Notes: generated from the letters alone by a model not told the origin. A stretch of DNA of 34,617 nucleotides from Clostridia bacterium (GCA_017559855.1 JAFYQP010000077.1:1-34617), one strand, 5' to 3'. Positions 22,599 to 31,356 are shown, counted from the first letter of the stretch. Made by a program: numbers and translations.

Positions 22599-23357
22599 CT
22601 AAACTGTCTTGCGGGGTATTTTCATAAGGGGAACCCGCATACCAACAACACGACGGGCGATATTTCTGTATGCCCGTGCCGCGTATGAATTCATATGGAA
22701 CACCACCGGATCGCCCTTGTTTGCACAGGCGATAACCGTCTGATCCTCAGGAACAATGCCGATAAGTTGAATTCCGGTAAAGTCAATTGCGTCGTCGATA
22801 TTTACCGCATTCATTTTATTTATAAGTTTCGGTCGCACACGATTTAAAATAAGGCGGATATCCGAAACGCCACGTGCTTTTAAAAACTTTCGTGTAACAC
22901 CCGCATCCCTGAGGCTTGTGTTGTCAGGCGTTGCAACCATAAGTGCACGGTCGGAAACCGATGCAATGGTGTCAATCCAAGAACCGATACCTGCAGGGCA
23001 GTCGATAATGCAATAGTCGCAAATTTCATCTATTGATGCTATAAGGTCTGACATCTGTTCCTTTGTAACGTCGGGTAACTCCGTGCCGAAAGGTGCTGCC
23101 AGAAGATGTAAATTCTCGATATTGTCATGGGGTACGAGAGCCTGTTTTAAGGTGGCACGGCCTAAAATAACGTCGTAAAAGTCGAAAATAGCACGTTCGT
23201 TAAGACCGAGGGCTAAATCGAGATTTCGAAGACCGATGTCACCGTCTAAAACCACAACTCTGTAACCGAGGCCGGCGAGACAGCATGCGATGCCGGAAGA
23301 GATTGAGGTTTTACCCGTACCGCCCTTGCCGGATGCCACGCATATTTTAACCGCCAT
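22599..23357 (-). CDS. minD: MinD-like septum-site ATPase without membrane-targeting tail
   Basis: A 252-residue ParA/MinD ATPase. The deviant Walker A is KGGTGKTS (~11-18), with VVLDGDIGLRNLDLALGL, then IIDCPAGIG (Walker B), both close to canonical MinD. MinD places division by recruiting MinC to the membrane. The usual C-terminal amphipathic helix is missing: the protein stops at ARRVVGMRVPLMKIPRKTV, about 15-20 residues shorter than B. subtilis MinD at the equivalent place. No minC or minE/divIVA is beside it. AGGAGG lies 8 bases before the ATG. It is the first gene of a minD-mgsA pair, 79 bp after the PBP2 gene, with a likely promoter in the gap. Confidence 0.88.
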   Translation of the reverse strand: MAVKICVASGKGGTGKTSISSGIACCLAGLGYRVVVLDGDIGLRNLDLALGLNERAIFDFYDVILGRATLKQALVPHDNIENLHLLAAPFGTELPDVTKEQMSDLIASIDEICDYCIIDCPAGIGSWIDTIASVSDRALMVATPDNTSLRDAGVTRKFLKARGVSDIRLILNRVRPKLINKMNAVNIDDAIDFTGIQLIGIVPEDQTVIACANKGDPVVFHMNSYAARAYRNIARRVVGMRVPLMKIPRKTV

Positions 23358-23389
23358 TTAACCGCCCTCCTTTTAAATCAACTACTGTT

Positions 23390-23418
23390 ATTTTACAATG
23401 ATATTCCCCTAAATTCAA
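23390..23418 (-). promoter_or_regulatory. Probable promoter of minD-mgsA
   Basis: On the minus strand TTGAAT (23413-23418) and TAAAAT (23390-23395) are 17 bp apart in the 79-bp gap after the PBP2 gene. Transcription would begin ~26 nt before the minD start codon. A weak CCCCT/AGGGG hairpin overlaps the -35. Read-through from the wall operon is also possible. Confidence 0.5.
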
Positions 23419-23436
23419 GGGGTTTGCACAGATTTT

Positions 23437-25506
23437 TTACTTTAAAATGGTGTTTTCGCCTACACGATTTTCCAAATCGAAATCACTTGCAAAATATGCG
23501 TCAAAAATATCCTTGGCACAAGATGCAACTCGGCTACCCTGACCGCCGTTTTCAACAACTATCGCAACCGCAATTTCCGGATCATCTGCAGGAGCATATG
23601 CCACAAAAAGTGCGTGAGAGCCGCCCGGTGCCTGAGCAGAGCCGGTTTTTGCCGCAACTTTTACCGGATAGTCTTTAAATACCGCATAGCCGCTACCGCC
23701 TTCGACCATTGCTACCATCTGCATACCGGATTGGATTGTCTTTAAATTGTTTTCATTAAAGCCCATTGTTGCAGTGACTTCCGCCATTTGTTCATATACG
23801 GTTGTGTTATCCAGCGGATTTTTAACACTTTTCAAAAGATGAGGCTTATACTGTGTTCCGCCATTTGCGATGGTTGCGGTGTACTGCGCAAGTTGTATGG
23901 GGGACACAAGGGTTTCTGACTGACCTATAGCGGCTGCAAGAGTTTGACCGGGATACCATATATCTCCTCTTTTTTCCGTGCGTTCACGGGATGCTACCTG
24001 ACCTGCACGTTCACCGGGAAGTTCAATTCCGGTTTTTGCACCAAAGCCCATACGCTCGGCAAAGGATGCGAGGGTATCAATACCCATAATTCTTCCTATA
24101 TCATAATAGAAATAGTTACAGGATACCTGTAGTGCCTGTTCAACGTTTATTGGGCCGTGGATGCGGCCGTAACTTTTATAAACGTCACATTGCGGGGTAT
24201 AACTTGGTGCATAGTAGGTGTAAATACCCTTTGTGTCAATAATGGAATTCTTATTTATAACGCCGCTTTCAAGACCGGCAATACTTGTTACCATTTTAAA
24301 AGTAGAGCCGGGGGGATAGGTGCCGCCGATTGCACGGTTAAACATAGGACGCAGAGGATCGTTTAGCATATTGTTGTAGTTTTTATTGTAATCGGCAAGG
24401 GAGAATGTGGGGTAAGATGCCAGGGCGAGGGTATCTCCGTTTCTTACATCAAGAACCACCATTGCCGCACCTTTTGCATTTTCACCGCCCCAACGGGAAT
24501 TGGTACTGCCCTCTGCACGAAGTTTGGGAACGATTCTGGCAAGTGACTTTTCCGCCGCTTCCTGAATTTTAATGTCAAGTGTGAGCACGCAGTTGTTGCC
24601 GGGTTGGGGATTGTCTGCACTTAAAATGCCGGTTACCTTACCGGTGGCGGTGGTCTCAATCTCACGTGTGCCGTCGGTGCCACGGAGATAACTTTCCAAA
24701 ATACGCTCCATGCCGTCTTTACCCACGCTGTCGCTCATTTTATAGCCTTTTTTTCTATATTCCGGATACTCTTCCTTATAAATAATACCGACACGGCCCA
24801 AAACGTGTGCCGCATAGGGCGTTTGATATTCACGAACAGAGTCAACGTCTACCATAACGCCGACAAGTTCACGGGAACGCTCCTTTACCTCGGTTACAAG
24901 GGGAACACCCACGTCTTCCGCAAAAAGGAAAGGTGTGGTGGAGTTAAACGGTCGTTGCTCCATTTCATAATAAATACCTGCAAGGGTGCGTTTGTCCTGT
25001 GCACTTAAATCGTCGGGCACTTCGTTTTCTTCACATATTAAGTTTATAAGTTCCTCAGCCGTGGTACTCTCCGACCAGTCGAATTTCCGCAGGAAATTTA
25101 CAACGGTTTTTTCCGCTGATGCGTTTTCCTCTATGTGATAAGTGTAACTGAAAGGGGGAGTTTTTGTTACGGGAAGAGAGTCTAAATACTCATTTCCGTG
25201 CTCGTTACAGATTGAAGCAAGGGATAGAAGCACCGCATTTTTATCCGTATCACGAAAGGGAACCGAATCAATTTTAAGAGAAAAACTTGTGCGGTTTGTA
25301 ACAAGCGGTCTGCCGTAACGGTCAAGGATTTCTCCGCGGGGAGCCTTTACCGTTATGGAACGGGATAGTTTTTTTTCGCTTTGAAGCAGGTACTCGTCAC
25401 CTTTTACCACCTGTAGGAAGAAAAGACGACCTGCAAAGACGAGAACGCATAAAATCGTTGCAATTACAATAAAGACAGAGCGACGGTGAAACATATTCTG
25501 ATCCAT
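23437..25506 (-). CDS. mrdA: Penicillin-binding protein 2 (elongasome transpeptidase)
   Basis: A 689-residue class B penicillin-binding protein that cross-links peptidoglycan during elongation. A short cytoplasmic tail and membrane helix (~11-32) precede the dimerisation region with APRGEILDRYGRPL (~55-68). The transpeptidase domain has STFK (Ser401, Lys404), SCN (462-464) and KTG (620-622). The size and the position after mreD indicate PBP2 rather than FtsI/PBP3. The ATG at 25504-25506 is 3 bp from the end of mreD with an AGGAGG-like site in the mreD tail. RodA is not in the window. Confidence 0.93.
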   Translation of the reverse strand: MDQNMFHRRSVFIVIATILCVLVFAGRLFFLQVVKGDEYLLQSEKKLSRSITVKAPRGEILDRYGRPLVTNRTSFSLKIDSVPFRDTDKNAVLLSLASICNEHGNEYLDSLPVTKTPPFSYTYHIEENASAEKTVVNFLRKFDWSESTTAEELINLICEENEVPDDLSAQDKRTLAGIYYEMEQRPFNSTTPFLFAEDVGVPLVTEVKERSRELVGVMVDVDSVREYQTPYAAHVLGRVGIIYKEEYPEYRKKGYKMSDSVGKDGMERILESYLRGTDGTREIETTATGKVTGILSADNPQPGNNCVLTLDIKIQEAAEKSLARIVPKLRAEGSTNSRWGGENAKGAAMVVLDVRNGDTLALASYPTFSLADYNKNYNNMLNDPLRPMFNRAIGGTYPPGSTFKMVTSIAGLESGVINKNSIIDTKGIYTYYAPSYTPQCDVYKSYGRIHGPINVEQALQVSCNYFYYDIGRIMGIDTLASFAERMGFGAKTGIELPGERAGQVASRERTEKRGDIWYPGQTLAAAIGQSETLVSPIQLAQYTATIANGGTQYKPHLLKSVKNPLDNTTVYEQMAEVTATMGFNENNLKTIQSGMQMVAMVEGGSGYAVFKDYPVKVAAKTGSAQAPGGSHALFVAYAPADDPEIAVAIVVENGGQGSRVASCAKDIFDAYFASDFDLENRVGENTILK

Positions 25507-25509
25507 ATT

Positions 25510-26028
25510 TTATGCCTCCTCTCCGAGTCCTGCCCATTTTGCGATTTTTATAACGAGAAAATAAATTACGGGTGCAAAAATTGCGGTTGCGAGAAATTCG
25601 GCAGGAAGTGTGAAAAACAAGGAAAGAACCTCTCCCTTACCGAAGATAACAAAGAAGAAAATATAATAAAGTATACGGGTGACAAGCATTGCCGCCGCTA
25701 AATAGAGAAGTGTCGTCCAAAAACTTTTCCAAAAAACAAAATTACAAAGAAAAGATATAAGAATCCCGCAAAAGACAAAAGTAATAGTATAAAAACCGTC
25801 CGCTGCAGGAAGAAGGGCATCACTCATAACCCCTGCAAAAAGACCTGCAAGGGCACCGCTTGTAGTACCCTCAAGCATTGCGATAACCGCAACCGCGTAG
25901 GGCAGAAGATGGGTAGGTGTTGCACCAAAAATCTTTATATGTGAAAGCAGCGTTGTTTCAAGAATGAGCGAAATAAACATAAGCAACGCATATAACATCC
26001 ACTTGTAGCGTACAGTCTTTTTTTCCAT
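25510..26028 (-). CDS. mreD: Rod shape-determining membrane protein MreD
   Basis: A 172-residue integral membrane protein with about five to six hydrophobic segments, the usual MreD size. The opening helix (WMLYALLMFISLILETTLL) and the later LPYAVAVIAMLEGTTSGALAGLFAGVMSDAL segment are typical. MreD helps organise the elongation complex with MreC and PBP2/RodA. It starts 1 bp after the mreC stop and ends 3 bp before the PBP2 start, so the three genes are translated as a tightly coupled unit. Sequence conservation in this family is low; the call rests on topology and context. Confidence 0.88.
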   Translation of the reverse strand: MEKKTVRYKWMLYALLMFISLILETTLLSHIKIFGATPTHLLPYAVAVIAMLEGTTSGALAGLFAGVMSDALLPAADGFYTITFVFCGILISFLCNFVFWKSFWTTLLYLAAAMLVTRILYYIFFFVIFGKGEVLSLFFTLPAEFLATAIFAPVIYFLVIKIAKWAGLGEEA

Positions 26029-26029
26029 A

Positions 26030-26869
26030 CTACTCCGTCACCTTAAACTCCTTTATAACAAGTACGTGGTCGATATTTTGAAAATCAACCGTGGGGGATA
26101 AAATTGCATATTTCGTGATACCGTGTGCCTCGCTTTTTACCTCTTCCACACGTCCGATAATGATTCCTTTGGGGAAAAGGCCGCCGAAACCCGATGTTTC
26201 AACCGTATCACCGCGAACAATCTGCGATTCTTTGGTTATATAGGAAAGTTTGAACTTTCCCTCGTGCATAAGTTCGTAATCACCCTCCGCACTTGCAACC
26301 TCACGGGTTCGGGAAACGATGGCGGAGGCTTCCATGCCGGTATCAATAACAGTTGTGACAACCGACCAATTAACGCCGACCTCGCTGATGTAGCCTACCA
26401 TACCTTCGGTGGTAACCACACAGTTATTTACCGCAATACCGTTTATGGAGCCTTTGTCCAAGGTAAATGTATAGCCTAAATTGGAGTCGCCACGGGAAAC
26501 GATTTCCGCAGATTCGAAAACAAGGCTTTCGTCCTTTGTTTTCATATCAAGGGCGGTACGGAGTTGGTCGTTTTCAAGAGAAGCCTTCTCCGCGTCACGA
26601 AGTTTCTTTTGGGTGTCCGCAAGGCTCTTGCGGAGTTCCTCGTTTTCCGCCTCCAATTTTTCATAATCATTCAATTTTTCAAAAAAGCCTGAGGTGCCAT
26701 CGGTTATTGATGTGGTAAGGCTTTGAATGGGACTTGCAAGAATATTGAAAAGGTCGGAAATCGGAGACACGCGTCCGCCGGTAACCGCCGAGCAGATGCC
26801 CATAATAAGGGCGACAAGCACGGCAATAAGCACTATTGCAAGCCACGAGCGGCTAAAAAATTCTTTCAT
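26030..26869 (-). CDS. mreC: Rod shape-determining protein MreC
   Basis: A 279-residue single-pass membrane protein. The membrane helix is at ~8-30, a coiled coil at ~63-110 (DYEKLEAENEELRKSLADTQ and onward), and a beta-rich periplasm-facing domain follows, with GDSNLGYTFTLDKGS and the family signature GMVGYISEVGVNWSVVTTVID. MreC dimers activate PBP2 in the elongation machinery. It lies directly before mreD (1-bp gap) and 8 bp after maf. The mreB actin gene that usually precedes mreC is not present here. Confidence 0.93.
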   Translation of the reverse strand: MKEFFSRSWLAIVLIAVLVALIMGICSAVTGGRVSPISDLFNILASPIQSLTTSITDGTSGFFEKLNDYEKLEAENEELRKSLADTQKKLRDAEKASLENDQLRTALDMKTKDESLVFESAEIVSRGDSNLGYTFTLDKGSINGIAVNNCVVTTEGMVGYISEVGVNWSVVTTVIDTGMEASAIVSRTREVASAEGDYELMHEGKFKLSYITKESQIVRGDTVETSGFGGLFPKGIIIGRVEEVKSEAHGITKYAILSPTVDFQNIDHVLVIKEFKVTE

Positions 26870-26877
26870 AAAATCAC

Positions 26878-27447
26878 CTATAAAACGGAAATTCCAATAT
26901 CACTTAAAATTTTTGAAAGGCGACACACGGGAAGCCCCACAACGTTAAAGTAATCGCCGTCGATTTTCTCAACGAGAAGTGCACCTTTGTCCTGTATGCC
27001 GTAAGCACCGGCTTTATCCATAGGCTCACCGGTTGCAATATAGCGACGTATCATATCGGGGGTGAGGGTGCGAAAAGTAACTTTCGTTGCCTCGGCAGCG
27101 ACAATGGTTGTATCGCCAAAAGAAACGGTAAGTCCGGTGTAGACCGTGTGGGTATTTCCTGAAAGGGCGGAGAGCATATTAAAAGCATCTTCCGTATCAC
27201 GGGGTTTTCCTAAAATTTTATTATCCAGAACAACGATGGTATCCGCGCCGATGATGACGGACTCCGGGAAACGAGCCTTTATGTCAAACACCTTACGCCG
27301 AGCAATCTCTGCGGCACAGTCTGCGGGAGAGATGCCATCAGGCATTGCTTCGTCTGCATCGGAGGGTATAATATCAAAAGTTTCTATTAAGTTTTTAAGA
27401 AGTTGTTTGCGTCGTGGTGATTGTGACGCAAGAATAACGTGTGCCAT
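26878..27447 (-). CDS. maf: Maf-family nucleotide pyrophosphatase
   Basis: A 189-residue Maf/YhdE-like house-cleaning enzyme that hydrolyses non-canonical or free NTPs such as dTTP, UTP and modified forms. Motifs: ASQSPRRKQLL (phosphate-contacting SxxPRR), SDADEAMP, GADTIVVLD with catalytic Asp, and DKAGAYGIQDKGALLVEKIDGDYFNVVGLP near the C-terminus in pieces. It lies in the operon between dut (3-bp gap) and mreC (8-bp gap), as maf often lies upstream of mre genes in Firmicutes. Next to dut it gives a pair of nucleotide-sanitising enzymes. Confidence 0.94.
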   Translation of the reverse strand: MAHVILASQSPRRKQLLKNLIETFDIIPSDADEAMPDGISPADCAAEIARRKVFDIKARFPESVIIGADTIVVLDNKILGKPRDTEDAFNMLSALSGNTHTVYTGLTVSFGDTTIVAAEATKVTFRTLTPDMIRRYIATGEPMDKAGAYGIQDKGALLVEKIDGDYFNVVGLPVCRLSKILSDIGISVL

Positions 27448-27450
27448 AAA

Positions 27451-27894
27451 CTAAATCCTTCCGGTAGAGCCGAAACCACCGCTTCCACGCTGAGTTTCGT
27501 CAAGAGATTCGCAAATTTCAATATCAGGCTGGGTAACCGGCATAATGAGAAGTTGAGCAATACGCTCACCCGGCTCAATGGCATAGGTACGGTCGGACTG
27601 ATTAAACAGAGCGACGATAATCTCGCCACGGTAATCACTGTCGATTACACCCACGGAGTTTGCAAGATTTATGCCGTGCTTTACGGAGAGGCCCGATCTT
27701 GCACAAACAAGAGCAACGTGATTTGCATCAGGCAGGGCAATTGCAATGCCTGTGGGCACACGCAAAGTCTCACCCGGAGCAATTTCCGTAATTTCATCAA
27801 GATGTGCACATAAATCCATGCCGGCAGAGCCGCCGGTTGCATATTCCGGTGGAATTACATCATCAGATAAAAGTTTGATTTTCAGTACACTCAT
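27451..27894 (-). CDS. dut: dUTP diphosphatase
   Basis: A 147-residue trimeric-type dUTPase that makes dUMP and keeps uracil out of DNA. All five family motifs are seen: AGMDLCA (1), ARSGLS (2), GVIDSDYRGEI with the catalytic Asp and uracil-pocket residues (3), ERIAQLLI (4), and the C-terminal RGSGGFGSTG (5). Length is normal. It is preceded by the U32 gene (8-bp gap) and followed by maf. The binding site AGGTG is modest. Confidence 0.96.
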   Translation of the reverse strand: MSVLKIKLLSDDVIPPEYATGGSAGMDLCAHLDEITEIAPGETLRVPTGIAIALPDANHVALVCARSGLSVKHGINLANSVGVIDSDYRGEIIVALFNQSDRTYAIEPGERIAQLLIMPVTQPDIEICESLDETQRGSGGFGSTGRI

Positions 27895-27902
27895 AAAAAC
27901 AC

Positions 27903-29969
27903 CTACTCAACACCACGGAAATAAAGTCCCCGTGTAAATTTTTGTGGCGGGATACCGTCACGGTTTAAATATTCTTTGCATATCCGCACGACCTCATCTT
28001 CGCTCTCTAGCGTAAAGAAAAGGCGGAGGCGGTTTATACCGATTACCTCAAGGTCATTGTACTTGTCTGCCAGATATAGCACGTCGGGATTTAAAATCAT
28101 ATTCCTATGATTTGGAAGACAAAGAACGGGCAGGTCAAAACCACGTCGGTCAGACAAGGTGTGCACACCGTCTCCCGGACATTTGCCACAACTTGCAACC
28201 GCACAGTTTTCAGTCACCATAAGAGGTAGACGACCATAGGCAATAATCTCGCAGGGGATGCATTTTTCTATATCTCGCACCTGAGATAACATAAGTTCGG
28301 GGGATAAGGTGGCGTGTTCTATACCGAGTTTTGCATATTCGGATAAAGAATACGAGTTTAAAACGTTAAGTCCCATATCACCTTCGGGGATAAACCCCAT
28401 TTCAATAAGGGGAGCAATCTGTGAAATGTTAGAGCACAAAACGTTTTTAATCCCCATCTCCTTTGCAAGGGAGAGTTTGTCTTTTATTTTATCCCATTCG
28501 TCATCCCATATGATTTGCGGTAGGGAAATGCCAATGTTGCGGGGGAGATTTCCCTTTCTTAACTCATGTACGGGAATGTAGATTCTTTCTATGGGAAGAG
28601 ATTTAAGTTCATCGGTAAGTTGATTTAACTTAAAGAGCGATACGCTTATTGCAAGAGACTTCTTTTCGTTTTTGCCGTGCTCAACAGAACGTAACACACC
28701 GGCGGGAACGGTCTCTGCCTTGCCGAGTACACGGTCAAGTTCCTCCATAACCTCACGTCTGAGTGAGTTTATAGAAGAAAGGGGGAGTGATACGTTGTTA
28801 TCTATTGAAATATCCGCAGATTCGACGGAAAACTGAGTACCGCCGGTTTTTGACAAACTTGTAAAAACCGTACTCAGATCCAGCGGACGGTTTATCGCAG
28901 GTTCTGCAACCGTACCGTAAAGTGTTACCGAGTGACCGTTTTTATCGGTTGCGGTTAAGGAAGATGCCTCGCCTAACTTTGCGGTAAAGGCAAGATCTAT
29001 CGGGACAAGAGGGACTTCTTTAGCGTACAGTTTCTGTGCCTCTTTGTATATTGGATCATTAGGTGGGAGGTCATCGCTTTTCGTGCCGAACATATTCTTG
29101 CCGTGATTGCGAGAAAAGTACCCGTCGGTAAAGCCGTCACGGGAGAAAATTTTACGCAAGGTCTCCGCCTCACTCTTTGTAGGTGTGCGGTTTTCACGAA
29201 GGAGACTTGAGTATATGCTGCAGACGGTTGCAACGTATTCAGGACGCTTCATTCTGCCCTCGATTTTAAGGGAAGAAACGCCCATCTCACGAAGTTTTGC
29301 AAGGTGGTGTGTAAGGCACAAGTCCTTTAAACTTAAAGGATACGTGTCGTTTTTTGCACCGTTTACTTTGTACGGCAGACGGCAGGGCTGAGCACAAAGG
29401 CCGCGGTTGCCGCTTCTTCTGCCGATAAAACCGCTCATATAACATTGACCGGAATAGCACATACAAAGTGCACCGTGGACAAAAACCTCGGTTTCTATGT
29501 CAACACTGCGGGTTATTTCCTCGATTGCACAGGCGTCAAGTTCACGGGACAGTACCACGCGGGAGAAACCAAGTTTTTTTGCGGCACGGGCACCGTCGGC
29601 GTTATGTACGGTAAGTTGGGTGGATGCGTGCAGGGGCAGATGAGGTGCCATCTCACGGAAAGCACGGGCAACGCCAAGGTCTGCCACAATAATCGCATCG
29701 GGCGAAATTTCGCAAAGGTCGGAAATCGTTTCCTGCAGAGAGGAAAATTCGCGGTCGTGCAACAAGGTGTTTACCGTAATATTGGTCTTTACGTTTCGGG
29801 CACGGCAATATGTGCAGATTTCCGCCATTTCCTCTTTTGAGAAATTTTTTGCGTTGCGACGTGCGTTAAAGTTGCCAAACCCCATATATATTGCATTTGC
29901 ACCGGAACGGACAGCGGCGACCGCCGCTTCCATACTGCCGGCGGGGGCGAGTAATTCAATGTCAGCCAT
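27903..29969 (-). CDS. U32-family protein, RlhA-like (probable 23S rRNA hydroxylation factor)
   Basis: A 688-residue U32 'peptidase' family protein with an N-terminal catalytic barrel (~1-330) and a long C-terminal extension. The U32 signature occurs at ~165-200: EVFVHGALCMCYSGQC followed by GNRGLCAQPCRLPY, with the four Cys likely to hold an iron-sulfur cluster. In E. coli, RlhA (YdcP), of similar length, is required for hydroxylation of a cytidine in 23S rRNA with prephenate involvement; other U32 members act in tRNA hydroxylation or ubiquinone synthesis. RlhA is the closest by length and architecture, but paralog assignment is inference. Its start overlaps the zapA stop by one base (TAATG). 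Confidence 0.85.
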   Translation of the reverse strand: MADIELLAPAGSMEAAVAAVRSGANAIYMGFGNFNARRNAKNFSKEEMAEICTYCRARNVKTNITVNTLLHDREFSSLQETISDLCEISPDAIIVADLGVARAFREMAPHLPLHASTQLTVHNADGARAAKKLGFSRVVLSRELDACAIEEITRSVDIETEVFVHGALCMCYSGQCYMSGFIGRRSGNRGLCAQPCRLPYKVNGAKNDTYPLSLKDLCLTHHLAKLREMGVSSLKIEGRMKRPEYVATVCSIYSSLLRENRTPTKSEAETLRKIFSRDGFTDGYFSRNHGKNMFGTKSDDLPPNDPIYKEAQKLYAKEVPLVPIDLAFTAKLGEASSLTATDKNGHSVTLYGTVAEPAINRPLDLSTVFTSLSKTGGTQFSVESADISIDNNVSLPLSSINSLRREVMEELDRVLGKAETVPAGVLRSVEHGKNEKKSLAISVSLFKLNQLTDELKSLPIERIYIPVHELRKGNLPRNIGISLPQIIWDDEWDKIKDKLSLAKEMGIKNVLCSNISQIAPLIEMGFIPEGDMGLNVLNSYSLSEYAKLGIEHATLSPELMLSQVRDIEKCIPCEIIAYGRLPLMVTENCAVASCGKCPGDGVHTLSDRRGFDLPVLCLPNHRNMILNPDVLYLADKYNDLEVIGINRLRLFFTLESEDEVVRICKEYLNRDGIPPQKFTRGLYFRGVE

Positions 29970-30277
29970 TACTTTTTAAGACGCTCAAGCTGACGGCGAA
30001 GATCGGCAATTTCCATTTTCATTCTGCCGGAGTCTTCAAGGTAGTCCTTTACCTGAGAACGGAGACTCTCGGAAGTCTCAAGAGCCTTAAAATACTCATC
30101 AGCAAGGTTAATGCTTGTGAGGATTGCCGCATCGATGACGGAAACGTTGCCCATGGATAAAAGTTCACGGATTTTTCCGTCAACGTGTTCTGCAACCTTC
30201 ATGGTATATTCTTCGTTTTCTGCGGAAACCAAACGATAATCATTTCCGCCAATTGTGACAGTAATCGTCTTTTTCAT
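29969..30277 (-). CDS. zapA: Cell division protein ZapA
   Basis: A 102-residue ZapA, which bundles FtsZ filaments at the division ring. The N-terminal ITVTIGGNDYRL, then EEYTMKVAEHVDGKIRELL and the helix DAAILTSINLADEYFKAL are typical, ending in a C-terminal coiled coil (MKMEIADLRRQLERLKK). It is the first gene of the minus-strand operon that continues through U32, dut, maf, mreC, mreD and PBP2. ATG 30275-30277 has GAGG about 11 bases upstream and GTGGA closer. Confidence 0.92.
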   Translation of the reverse strand: MKKTITVTIGGNDYRLVSAENEEYTMKVAEHVDGKIRELLSMGNVSVIDAAILTSINLADEYFKALETSESLRSQVKDYLEDSGRMKMEIADLRRQLERLKK

Positions 30278-30324
30278 AATTCCACAACCTCGATTCTTTC
30301 ATATAATAATATAATCTCACAATA

Positions 30325-30333
30325 AGTATACCA
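30325..30333 (-). promoter_or_regulatory. Probable extended -10 promoter of the zapA operon
   Basis: On the minus strand TGGTATACT occupies 30325-30333, an extended -10 in the gap upstream of zapA. No consensus -35 is seen at the right distance. Initiation near 30318 would leave a ~40-nt leader. Confidence 0.45.
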
Positions 30334-30360
30334 TAAAGAAATCAAAGAATAAATATCTAG

Positions 30361-30389
30361 TTGTTAAAAATTTTTAAATATGTTATTAT
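30361..30389 (+). promoter_or_regulatory. Promoter of the short-chain dehydrogenase gene
   Basis: TTGTTA (30361-30366) and TATTAT (30384-30389) are 17 bp apart, with TG at 30381-30382. Transcription would start near 30396, leaving a leader of only ~11 nt before the ATG at 30407, so the message may be translated with a very short 5' end. Confidence 0.5.
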
Positions 30390-30406
30390 ATATTACGGTG
30401 ATATGA

Positions 30407-31171
30407 ATGAAAAAAGTCGCAATTATAACAGGTGCATCAAGCGGAATCGGCAAATGCTTTGCGAAAACGTTAAATGAATTCGGCGTATACGATGAGGTGT
30501 GGCTCATTGCCCGCCGCGAGGAGAGACTTATAAGCCTTGCGGAAGAACTTCCGTATACCGCCCGTGCAATAGCACTTGATTTGTCAAAAGAGGAGAGTTT
30601 AAACGAGTACCGTGTCCTCTTAAACGAGGATATAGAGGTTGGACTCCTTATAAACTGCAGCGGTTTTGGCAAATTTACCGCCGTGGTCGACAGTTCAGTT
30701 GAGGAAAATACAAATATGGTGGATTTAAACTGTAAGGCTCTTCTTGCACTCTGCCAGATTACAATCCCATATATGACAAAAGGTTCTAAAATCATAAATA
30801 TTGCGTCGGTTGCGGCTTTTCAACCAATTCCCTATATTGGCGTTTACGGTGCGACAAAGGCATTTGTTCTCTCCTTTAGCCGTGCACTCAACCGTGAACT
30901 TAAAAGCCGCGGAATTTCGGTTACCGCAGTTTGTCCCTTCTGGACAAAGACAGAGTTTTTTGACCGTGCGGTTGAGGAGAAAAAGGTTGTCAAAAAGTAT
31001 ATTGCAATGTATAAACCGGAGCAGATTGTACGCCGTGCATACAGAGATGCAAAGCGGGGAAAAGACGTTAGTAAATTCGGCTTCATTGCACGATGTCAGG
31101 TGCTTTTGGTAAAACTTTTACCCCATAAAATCATTATGGATATCTGGATGAAACAGCAGGATCTGGATTGA
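30407..31171 (+). CDS. Short-chain dehydrogenase/reductase (classical SDR)
   Basis: A 254-residue classical SDR. The cofactor loop is TGASSGIG (8-15) and the catalytic triad is Ser134, Tyr147 and Lys151 (VYGATK). The basic WLIARREERL after the second strand suggests NADP(H) preference. The usual NNAG is NCSG here. The C-terminal third (IVRRAYRDAKRGKDVSK) resembles SDRs of the DltE/YqjQ type, whose substrates are unknown. Monocistronic, with its own promoter, divergent from zapA, and followed by a GC-rich stem-loop. ATG 30407 is preferred over ATG 30403, which is out of frame. Confidence 0.88.
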   Translation: MKKVAIITGASSGIGKCFAKTLNEFGVYDEVWLIARREERLISLAEELPYTARAIALDLSKEESLNEYRVLLNEDIEVGLLINCSGFGKFTAVVDSSVEENTNMVDLNCKALLALCQITIPYMTKGSKIINIASVAAFQPIPYIGVYGATKAFVLSFSRALNRELKSRGISVTAVCPFWTKTEFFDRAVEEKKVVKKYIAMYKPEQIVRRAYRDAKRGKDVSKFGFIARCQVLLVKLLPHKIIMDIWMKQQDLD

Positions 31172-31201
31172 CAGAAAGGTTGAAATGTAATAGAATAGTT
31201 G

Positions 31202-31225
31202 AACCGAGGGGCTGTCCCCTCGGTT
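31202..31225. terminator. GC-rich stem-loop after the SDR gene
   Basis: AACCGAGGGG (31202-31211) pairs perfectly with CCCCTCGGTT (31216-31225) around CTGT. It is followed by ATACG, not a T run, so termination may be weak or it may act as a 3' stabiliser. Confidence 0.55.
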
Positions 31226-31229
31226 ATAC

Positions 31230-31257
31230 GCCTCCTTAGTTAAATGAATATAAGAAC
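31230..31257 (+). repeat. Partial copy of the 5' half of tRNA-Arg
   Basis: GCCTCCTTAGTTAAATG (31230-31246), followed by one mismatch and ATATAA, copies the acceptor 5' strand and D-arm of the complete tRNA at 31403: 24 of the first 25 bases match. The sequence then diverges and no anticodon arm or T-arm follows. It forms a direct repeat 173 bp upstream of the real gene, either a degenerate tRNA or the scar of an insertion at the tRNA 5' end. Confidence 0.7.
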
Positions 31258-31262
31258 CGCAC

Positions 31263-31356
31263 GCCGTATACAAAATCAGAGATTTTGACGGCTGAGCGAA
31301 CCTTGTTATTCGCTTCGCTCATAAGAATAAACCCTTTTATAACGGAGGGGTTTATT
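31263..31356. other. Three successive hairpins between the tRNA fragment and tRNA-Arg
   Basis: Hairpin A is 31263-31292 (GCCGT/ACGGC, then CAAAATC/GATTTTG, 3-nt loop). Hairpin B is GAGCGAA (31294-31300) with TTCGCTC (31314-31320). Hairpin C is AATAAACCC (31326-31334) with GGGTTTATT (31348-31356). None has a T tail. The stretch 31258-31402 has no credible ORF, and I see no other recognisable RNA in it. Confidence 0.5.
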
